Shown here: positions 1 through 6,184 of the stretch, in pieces
How positions within the stretch are numbered: position 1 is the first letter of the stretch
Layout: each line of letters begins with the position of its first letter
Notes under the pieces: model-generated
Told to the model about the DNA's origin: nothing
The model's input: the letters and a program-made list of their open reading frames with translations, nothing else
Database searches by the model: none
Translations under genes and position numbers: made by a program
NCBI GenBank assembly: GCA_001798265.1
Contig: MGRR01000094.1
Location: 6,325-18,401 of the forward strand
Length of the DNA stretch: 12,077 nucleotides
Origin: Deltaproteobacteria bacterium RIFCSPHIGHO2_12_FULL_43_9
GTDB lineage: Bacteria > Bdellovibrionota > O2-12-FULL-43-9
Direction: 5' to 3'

Positions 1-1
1 A

Positions 2-793
2 ACAGCAAAACCTGTCCTTATAGGAACCGCAGTAATCGGAGCCACAACGATGATTTTCTCAATCATCCTTCTCCTGAATCTAACACTCGATCTGCTTGAC
101 CCACGGGTCCTTCTTGGTCTCATAACCGGAGGGGCTGTAATCTATTGGTTCACCGGGGCATCAATGCAGGCCGTAACAACGGGAGCATACAGGGCAGTTG
201 AATACATAAAGAAAAATATAAAACTGGATACAGTTGAAAAAGCCTCAGTAGAAGCCTCAAAAGAGGTAGTAAAAATCTGCACCCAATACGCACAATCAGG
301 GATGGTAAACATATTTGGCGTCATCTTCTCATTCACACTCGCATTCGCGTGCTTCGACGCGACATTCTTCGCAAGCTATCTCATTTCAATCGCGGTTTTT
401 GGCCTCTACCAGGCAATGTTTATGGCAAACACCGGTGGCGCATGGGATAACGCCAAGAAATGGGTTGAAGTAGACCTTGGCGAAAAGGGCACCCCACTCC
501 ATGCCGCAACAGTCGTTGGAGACACGGTCGGGGACCCGTTTAAAGACACATCCTCCGTTGCATTAAACCCGATCATTAAATTTACAACCCTGTTTGGACT
601 TCTCGCCGCAGAGATCGCCCACTCCGCCGGAGTAACCGGTCTCTATATAGGAATCTTTTTACTCCTGGTCGGCCTCTTCTTTGTACATCGCTCATTCTAT
701 GGCATGAGAATCAGCAAGGCTGGAGAAAAATTAACCACCGGCCATGGCAAACACGGAAAAGAGTTCCAGCAGGCAAGAGGATTTCATCACTAA
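2..793 (+). CDS. hppA: Membrane-bound pyrophosphatase, C-terminal part
   Basis: C-terminal 263 residues of an ion-pumping inorganic pyrophosphatase, an integral inner-membrane enzyme that couples PPi hydrolysis to H+ or Na+ export. The frame is open from base 2, so the true start lies before the window; the ATG at 50 is internal. The segment GGAWDNAKKWVE (from about base 432) and the motif GDTVGDPFKDT followed by ALNP (bases 518-571) are family signatures for PPi-Mg binding and the C-terminal helices. Several hydrophobic helices surround them. Complete enzymes are roughly 650-800 residues, so more than half is missing. The residues that set potassium dependence lie upstream and cannot be read, nor can the pumped ion be told. 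The tail is His/Lys-rich and ends in FHH. No clear terminator follows; palindromic repeats begin 11 bases after the stop. Confidence 0.95.
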   Translation, partial: TAKPVLIGTAVIGATTMIFSIILLLNLTLDLLDPRVLLGLITGGAVIYWFTGASMQAVTTGAYRAVEYIKKNIKLDTVEKASVEASKEVVKICTQYAQSGMVNIFGVIFSFTLAFACFDATFFASYLISIAVFGLYQAMFMANTGGAWDNAKKWVEVDLGEKGTPLHAATVVGDTVGDPFKDTSSVALNPIIKFTTLFGLLAAEIAHSAGVTGLYIGIFLLLVGLFFVHRSFYGMRISKAGEKLTTGHGKHGKEFQQARGFHH

Positions 794-803
794 TACATTT
801 ATT

Positions 804-870
804 GTCATCCCCGTGTACTTGTCATCCCCGTGTACTTGTCATCCCCGTGTACTTGTCATCCCCGTGTATT
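804..870. repeat. Tandem 17-bp half-element array
   Basis: Three exact 17-bp copies of GTCATCCCCGTGTACTT (804-820, 821-837, 838-854) are followed by a 16-bp variant (855-870). Each unit begins with the first 12 bases of the palindromic element at 871-920 and lacks its complementary arm. It appears to be a local amplification of one arm, probably by slippage. No spacers are present, so it is not a CRISPR. Confidence 0.9.
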
Positions 871-920
871 GTCATCCCCGTGAAAACGGGGATCTAGATT
901 CCCGCCTTCGCGGGAATGAC
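871..920. repeat. 50-bp double-hairpin palindromic element, copy 1
   Basis: The element has outer GTCAT/ATGAC ends and contains two hairpins: CCCCGT-gaaa-ACGGGG, and TTCCCGC-cttc-GCGGGAA, joined by TCTAGA. An inverted copy differing at one base lies at 1130-1179. In RNA it could fold into two strong stems and may protect or end the hppA transcript, but no T-run follows directly. Confidence 0.9.
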
Positions 921-1129
921 ATAAAATCTTTGGACTTTTTTCGGCACCACAAGAGACATTAACTGTTACTCTTCCCCAATCCACAAAATACCACGTAATG
1001 CAACATACTGATATCATTGGAGAATTTGCCAATCATGTAATATTAATCCTGGCACGCTGCCTGCAAAACCATTTTGTGTAGCTGGAATTTCGAGGGGCCC
1101 TTTTTTATCGTCATTGCGAGCACCCACGT
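921..1129. other. Non-coding spacer between two inverted repeats
   Basis: About 209 bases with no credible gene on either strand. It lies between the two inverted 50-bp elements. A partial CATTGCGAG-type repeat sits at 1110-1120. A GGGCCC run followed by six T is seen near 1095-1106, but it has no loop and I do not call it a terminator. No promoter is evident. Confidence 0.6.
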
Positions 1130-1179
1130 GTCATTCCCGCGAAAGCGGGAATCTAGATCCCCGTTTTCACGGGGATGAC
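1130..1179. repeat. 50-bp double-hairpin palindromic element, copy 2 (inverted)
   Basis: The reverse complement of 871-920 with a single base difference, in the loop of the GCGGGAA hairpin. It lies just downstream of the last gene of the minus-strand operon, where its stems may act as a 3' transcript barrier. Confidence 0.9.
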
Positions 1180-1185
1180 GTTTTC

Positions 1186-1211
1186 GTCATTGCGAGCGAA
1201 GCGAAGCAATC
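1186..1211. repeat. CATTGCGAG-type repeat abutting a stop codon
   Basis: A short intergenic repeat of the GTCATTGCGAG...GAAGCAATC type. The same family occurs near 1110, 10644-10683 and 11671-11768. Its last base is the first base of the reverse-strand TAG stop of the barrel gene that ends at 1211. Confidence 0.75.
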
Positions 1212-2065
1212 TAAAATCTAAAATTAACCCCGAAATACATCCTCGACTCATCCGGATCGTAAGTGTTCACCTCGTATCGGGGATCCTTGATGAATGAGTC
1301 AGACTGGCCGTACCCGATCTCTGCCCCTAAGACCCTTGTAATCTGGTAGGCCGCCGAAGCGTTATAACCATATTTCGCATATGCTGTTGGATCATCGACT
1401 TTTGCATGCGCAACCCTTTCCACCCACTGGGTCTCTCCACTTGCTCCAAGGGACAGGGATAAATCCGGTATAATATAACAAGTTACAATCATCTCATGAC
1501 CCAGATCGTATTTTGGCAACGGTTCTCCATCGCCGGTTGCCTGATACGCCTTAAAATAATATCGTGTGTATGGCCGATAACTAAGATTTAACTTCTTATT
1601 AAAAAAATCTCTCCCTATAATCATGGTCCCGCTTGGCACCGTATATATTCCATTCTCCAGCGATTTATACGATGTCGGAAGAGTCACACCACTTCTCCAT
1701 TGCAAAACAAACCCATACAAATCTGGAGAAATAGTCATTAAATGATAAAGATAGGTTTCATCAAACTGAAACTCAGAAACGCCATACTTCGGCACAACAT
1801 AGAGTTTCTTGGCTGGAATAATAAGCGACAATTCATGACTATCCGAGAGCTTATAAGCGCCACCCAGCAAAAATTGTGTATATGGATCCACCGTCGGGCC
1901 AAACCCGACATGGTGCTGCGAAGAAAACAAGACATTAAATGGCTTTTCACCCTCAACACTCTGATTAATCGACCCCGCATTCGAACCCTGTGCAAATACT
2001 TCAATTGAAACAAAAAGCAGAGCCAAAATACTAAAAATAAAAAATGTAAATTTAGTTTGTTTCAT
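1211..2065 (-). CDS. Predicted outer-membrane beta-barrel protein (paralog B)
   Basis: A 284-residue exported protein. The start was chosen at the ATG whose product begins MKQTKFTFF, because an earlier in-frame ATG would translate repeat DNA. The chosen start has only a weak GGGTT-like ribosome site. A signal peptide of about 25 residues ends in VFA-Q. The mature chain is rich in alternating aromatic/polar strands with frequent Y, F and G, and it ends in GVNFRF; a terminal Phe is the usual recognition signal for barrel assembly by BamA. It aligns along its whole length with the neighbour at 2231-3160, sharing WR..(V/A)TLP, the R.FF and L.Y.P segments, SDS.IK..RYE.N.YD and the C-terminus. It is probably the last gene of the operon, 165 bases after its paralog, across a repeat cluster. 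The family and substrate are not recognised; the outer-membrane location is inferred from composition and termini. Confidence 0.8.
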   Translation of the reverse strand: MKQTKFTFFIFSILALLFVSIEVFAQGSNAGSINQSVEGEKPFNVLFSSQHHVGFGPTVDPYTQFLLGGAYKLSDSHELSLIIPAKKLYVVPKYGVSEFQFDETYLYHLMTISPDLYGFVLQWRSGVTLPTSYKSLENGIYTVPSGTMIIGRDFFNKKLNLSYRPYTRYYFKAYQATGDGEPLPKYDLGHEMIVTCYIIPDLSLSLGASGETQWVERVAHAKVDDPTAYAKYGYNASAAYQITRVLGAEIGYGQSDSFIKDPRYEVNTYDPDESRMYFGVNFRF

Positions 2066-2081
2066 ATCAACCCACACTGCC

Positions 2082-2229
2082 ATCCCCAGCGACGAAGTCG
2101 CGTCGGGGATCCCCATCGTCATTCCCGCGAAAGCCGGAATCTATTTCGTCATCCCCAGGCCGAAGGCCGTAGGGGATCCCCTAAAGTCATCCCGGTGAAA
2201 ACCGGGATCCCGACTTTCGTCGGGATGAC
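2082..2229. repeat. Cluster of four palindromic elements inside the operon
   Basis: Four different hairpin-forming repeats stand head to tail between the two barrel genes: about 2082-2113 (GCGAC-gaa-GTCGC core), 2117-2142 (TTCCCGC/GCCGGAA, imperfect), 2147-2180 (GGCC-gaa-GGCC core) and 2186-2229 (two hairpins, CCCGGT-gaaa-ACCGGG and CCCGACtttcGTCGGG, ending ATGAC). The cluster begins 16 bases upstream of one start codon and ends one base after the neighbouring stop. Such stems could lower or stabilise expression of the distal gene. Confidence 0.85.
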
Positions 2230-2230
2230 A

Positions 2231-3160
2231 TTAGAAATTAAACTCCACGCCCATCAACCACCTCGACTTTTCAGTGTCATATATATTCATCTCATACCTA
2301 CCCTGCTTAATCATGGAATCTGAGTATGAATACCCCACATGAGCCTCAAGGTTCTTTACAACCTGATACCCGAGAAAACTCTCAAACAAATAATCTCCCT
2401 CAGGCTGTCTCGGTTTATTATCCCCAGCGACTCTTTCATAGGAATTATATTGGGCCATAAACCTGTTAAACAAATTCAACTTATCAGTAAAATCTATCTG
2501 TCCCTCTATATAATTACCAAGCGCGCCACGTTTTAGAGGTTTACCGCCAACAGTTGTGCTGAATTGATTTACTGAATAACTGATAAATGGTTTATAAGTT
2601 AATGTAAAAACATCGAAGAATTTTCTTGAAGCTATAAACATCCCACCAAGTTTAGTTATATTGTCCTGATCACGAGAGACCGTAGAGAGTGGAAGCGTAG
2701 CAGATGCCCTCCACTTCAAACTAAAACCATTGATATCTGGAAAGAGTGTATAAATATGTCTCAATGACATATCGCTAAATGATACCTCTTCACCATTAAT
2801 CTGAGGCACTTCGTAGTACTTATCAATCCCCTGAACGATCAGGACTGTATTTCGATCATTAATCTTATAGCTTGGACTTAATGTAAATGATGTATACTGC
2901 CCGGTATTCTCATAGAATCCAAGGTACTGATCCGCCCCGACCACAACAGACCATGGCTTCGACTTCTCATCCACCGTAGCAGCCGTTGTAGATGTAGCAG
3001 TGGTCGCTGTAGGAGTAGCCGTTGCCTGAGCAAGGAATGGGTCGTTGCTATTTGAGATTGGCTTTTTTGAGACATTCTGCGCAAAAGCAGAGGATCCCAT
3101 CAAGAGAAAAACAAGGAGGGCACCCACCCGTACTTTATAACTGTTAAAGTATCTTTTCAT
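2231..3160 (-). CDS. Predicted outer-membrane beta-barrel protein (paralog A)
   Basis: A 309-residue exported protein beginning MKRYFNSYKV. The start is set by a GAGG site six bases before this ATG; an in-frame ATG four codons earlier has a poor site. The signal peptide has a hydrophobic core around residues 12-24 and ends in AFA-Q. A Thr/Ala-rich low-complexity linker follows at about residues 46-63, where the protein leaves the periplasmic or exposed N-terminus. Then comes a strand-rich domain ending GVEFNF, the terminal-Phe barrel signature. It is a clear paralog of the downstream gene, but the Thr/Ala linker is absent there. Only 29 bases separate it from the metalloprotease gene upstream, so the two are probably co-transcribed and their products may act together at the outer membrane. 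No catalytic motif is seen; channel, receptor or structural roles all remain open. Confidence 0.82.
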   Translation of the reverse strand: MKRYFNSYKVRVGALLVFLLMGSSAFAQNVSKKPISNSNDPFLAQATATPTATTATSTTAATVDEKSKPWSVVVGADQYLGFYENTGQYTSFTLSPSYKINDRNTVLIVQGIDKYYEVPQINGEEVSFSDMSLRHIYTLFPDINGFSLKWRASATLPLSTVSRDQDNITKLGGMFIASRKFFDVFTLTYKPFISYSVNQFSTTVGGKPLKRGALGNYIEGQIDFTDKLNLFNRFMAQYNSYERVAGDNKPRQPEGDYLFESFLGYQVVKNLEAHVGYSYSDSMIKQGRYEMNIYDTEKSRWLMGVEFNF

Positions 3161-3189
3161 AGGTACCCTCATCTCTCTAAATAAAATAA

Positions 3190-6171
3190 TTAATCCGAAT
3201 TATTAGCAGCATTATAGAGTTTATACAGATTAACAATTTCTTGCCTCGTACCACCATTGGCATTTTCACTGTCGATGCTATCTACCAGGGACTCTATTAC
3301 GGTATAGGCATAAGGATTTAGATTTTCAGATGCCATGTAATAATGATCATCATTCGGATTGTATACAACTCCAACTTTAGTATCAGTTACGAAATATGGA
3401 TCTTCACTCTGTGTTATTAAAACATCTTTTTTATCTATATGATCCAAAATCTCGTTACCAAAAGTCTCTTTCAATTCTTTGCGCGTATACCTTCCAAACT
3501 TTATCCTTTGAATTAAGCTTACATTATCCTCATTATAAAAGTCCTTAGCGGTATCTGCGAATAATGCGCGTGCATAATCCAGAAACCATGGTTCCATATC
3601 ACGCCTTAAAGTAAGTGAGTTTTCAATAACCTTAGTTAATATATTTTTAAACTCAGGTGTCTCACTCACCATCAAATATGACATGTAAGGGCGCTTATTA
3701 TTGATGTCATAAGGTATTGCATCGTTCCCCATTAGATACCGCATAGCAAATATTTTATCAGGCAAAATACCAATGCGGATCAACTCGCCTGAAAAAGGAT
3801 GGTACTCTGATCTCCAATTCATTCCCGCAGAACTTTGTTGGAGAACGGCATCATAGAATGCGATTGCTAAGAGTTGTGTACGCTTGAAATCATTAACGAT
3901 CTCGTCAGCATAATCGGTAGCATCTTCCGGCGAGTAACCATATGAAGGTGAGCTCAGCAATTGTTTTATTTTTTCCGAATTAAGTCCATTGAGCCAAGTC
4001 GCAAGATATTGCTTTATGCTACGCATTTGGCCATGTGCAGCACCTATGTATTCTGAAGAGTCAAAATAATCGTTCAAGAATCTAAAGTTTCTAATCTTGT
4101 AATAACCAACATATGACTTAATACGACTTAACAGCATTTCAGACAAAGTAGATCCAGAATCATAAGGTCTGCAAGTAGCGTTCAAAGGTCTATGCTCATC
4201 TGTACAATACAAAAACTTTCGCGAAGACACTTTTTCGCCGTCGCTATAAGCAAATGCAAGCGTGGCTTTGTCATAAGGGCCCCAGTCATTGTACTGATGA
4301 TAATTGGTTAACGTTTCTGGCGAATTGTAGTCCATAACAGAAGCCGTCTCCATCGGATGAACATAAATCGCTTTTCCATCTTTATCTGAAGCAAGTACCG
4401 GCTTTGGATAACGTAACTTATCTGCTGATGATTTAAAATTGTGTCTTAAACCAAGAGTATGTCCGAATTCATGGAAGCATAACTCACTTAAAATGTTATA
4501 TATCAACTGGTCTACATTCACTCCCTTTTCTAAAGCTTCGGCTGCACCTACTATTTTTTCAAACAAAAACATTACAACGCTATTCTTGGGATTTGAAATA
4601 CGTTTTTGTTCTATTTTCTCATACTCATTGATTACCTCTCTTACGTAATTATTCACGATAGACACATTGTTGGTACTACCGCCGCTCCAGGCTCTAGAAA
4701 TCAATTTTTCAATTCTCTCCTCCGTTTTTTCAGTGCCATCAAAATTATTTATAGCTCCTTCGTGGTCAGAAGTTTTACTTATAGTCAAGTATCCACCGGG
4801 AGGTGCAAATGTTAACGAGGGATCTAGAAGCAATTTGTTGTATGCTTCCCCTCTCCCCTTTGAAAGATCAAAGTTGTTAGTCCACGTATTCACATCAGAG
4901 GTAAATCCTTCTGTTTTTAAGGTCTCCGACATTGCATTTATAATGCTTGATCGTGCAAATTCTTCTTTATTAAGCGAAATGTTTCTATTCATTTGCTCAA
5001 GAACTAGCTTCAAACCCTCTACCCACACGTTAACGGTACCACTTATTAGTTCTCCAGTAAGTGGATGGTTGTCGGATGGTCCATATCCCAAAATATGTTG
5101 GTTGTTTACATAGGAACCTTTACTATTAACGAAATGTATGAATGAATAACGAAGATCACCTAATTCTTTTACATTCCCGTCATCCCAGTTATTTTCATGT
5201 ATTTCAAAGCGCGTCGGCAAATTATTTTCAATAAATATGGCGTTGGTCCGGGCAAATATCCCTTTTTCAGGATCTGTGAATAATGATTTATATTCTTCCG
5301 GAAAATCTTTTGTAAAATAGTAGTGATGGGTTTTATTTGGATCCCACCTATTCATCAAATAGGAAATTTTGTAGGCCCCGGTTTTGGGATCAAGTGTTTC
5401 TAGCTTTGACCTAAACATTCCATGTTTTGAAATTACTGGATCATCTGTACCCTTATATACATACGGAGCATAAGAGCTCTTTTCGTCTTTTTTAAATGAA
5501 TATTTATATCGAACAGAGTATGTAAAATCTAAATTCTTGAATCTACGTATATCTAAATCACACATGGGTGACTTTTCATAACTAACATCAACATCCCAGC
5601 TAAGATAGTCATCTGAAATTGCCAGTGAGCCAGGAACCAGTGATGATGATTTTTTATCAAAACATTCAAATAGGGCGTCAAGGCCAATTTCAGGAAATGC
5701 AGAAACTTCCGATATATTTGAAGATTCAAATTTTATCTGAAATTGCCTCTTCTGTTCCCATGTTTTATCCTCTGTGTCCTCGACCTCTTTATTGGTAACT
5801 TTTCCATCTGATTCGGCAAGCTTAACATCGTGATGAGTAATGTCCCATTCGTTAAGAAGACCCCTTGAATACTTATCAGTAGGTTCTGTAGAAGTAACAT
5901 CATTAATTAAACGTAATTTGTCTTTTGAAAATTCAAAGTGACCAAGCCTTACATCACTTGTAAGTCCAACAATCACAAAACCAATATTTGAAGAGGTTTT
6001 AGTTACAGTCACCTTATACAGCCACGCTTTACCTTTGCCAGAACCAACAAAGGGTTCTTTTGAAATCCACGAATGTTCCGGATCCTTCCTGGTTTCAACC
6101 GGACGCTGTTTTGCACAAGAAGTTAATGCTATAGATGCAACTAGAATTAAAACTATTTTAAGATTTTTCAT
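3190..6171 (-). CDS. Lipoprotein zinc metalloprotease of the metzincin type (DUF5117/DUF4953-like)
   Basis: A 993-residue envelope protease. The start is the ATG giving MKNLKIVLIL, with AGAGG eight bases upstream; an ATG two codons earlier is too close to that site. The lipobox LTSC puts the lipidated Cys at residue 19, so the protein is membrane-anchored; outer-membrane sorting is likely but not proven. The zinc motif HEFGHTLGLRH spans residues 567-577 (ligands H567, H571, H577; catalytic base E568). A Met-turn, SVMDYN, has M613, 36 residues on. The HTLGLRHNFK context and the upstream LGDLRY...GYGPSDNHPLTGELISG segment match the large DUF5117/DUF4953 zinc-protease family. The N-terminal 300 residues are less familiar. 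It is longer than most members, about 800-950. Its ribosome site overlaps the stop of the upstream lipoprotein gene (13-base gap), implying coupled expression. The substrate is unknown. Confidence 0.9.
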   Translation of the reverse strand: MKNLKIVLILVASIALTSCAKQRPVETRKDPEHSWISKEPFVGSGKGKAWLYKVTVTKTSSNIGFVIVGLTSDVRLGHFEFSKDKLRLINDVTSTEPTDKYSRGLLNEWDITHHDVKLAESDGKVTNKEVEDTEDKTWEQKRQFQIKFESSNISEVSAFPEIGLDALFECFDKKSSSLVPGSLAISDDYLSWDVDVSYEKSPMCDLDIRRFKNLDFTYSVRYKYSFKKDEKSSYAPYVYKGTDDPVISKHGMFRSKLETLDPKTGAYKISYLMNRWDPNKTHHYYFTKDFPEEYKSLFTDPEKGIFARTNAIFIENNLPTRFEIHENNWDDGNVKELGDLRYSFIHFVNSKGSYVNNQHILGYGPSDNHPLTGELISGTVNVWVEGLKLVLEQMNRNISLNKEEFARSSIINAMSETLKTEGFTSDVNTWTNNFDLSKGRGEAYNKLLLDPSLTFAPPGGYLTISKTSDHEGAINNFDGTEKTEERIEKLISRAWSGGSTNNVSIVNNYVREVINEYEKIEQKRISNPKNSVVMFLFEKIVGAAEALEKGVNVDQLIYNILSELCFHEFGHTLGLRHNFKSSADKLRYPKPVLASDKDGKAIYVHPMETASVMDYNSPETLTNYHQYNDWGPYDKATLAFAYSDGEKVSSRKFLYCTDEHRPLNATCRPYDSGSTLSEMLLSRIKSYVGYYKIRNFRFLNDYFDSSEYIGAAHGQMRSIKQYLATWLNGLNSEKIKQLLSSPSYGYSPEDATDYADEIVNDFKRTQLLAIAFYDAVLQQSSAGMNWRSEYHPFSGELIRIGILPDKIFAMRYLMGNDAIPYDINNKRPYMSYLMVSETPEFKNILTKVIENSLTLRRDMEPWFLDYARALFADTAKDFYNEDNVSLIQRIKFGRYTRKELKETFGNEILDHIDKKDVLITQSEDPYFVTDTKVGVVYNPNDDHYYMASENLNPYAYTVIESLVDSIDSENANGGTRQEIVNLYKLYNAANNSD

Positions 6172-6184
6172 TTTCATTACCTCT

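Noticed and set aside
804..870. CRISPR-like regular repeats
   Set aside because: Units are directly joined with no spacers and match one arm of a dispersed palindrome.
744..962. Plus-strand open frame over the hppA 3' end and repeats
   Set aside because: It consists mainly of translated tandem repeats, has no ribosome site and overlaps the hppA end.
2066..2122. 19-residue N-terminal extension of barrel paralog B
   Set aside because: The extension is mostly repeat DNA, and the signal peptide begins properly at the ATG at 2065.
4667..5113. 148-codon plus-strand frame antisense to the metalloprotease
   Set aside because: It is a shadow of a well-supported gene, with no ribosome site or recognisable domain.
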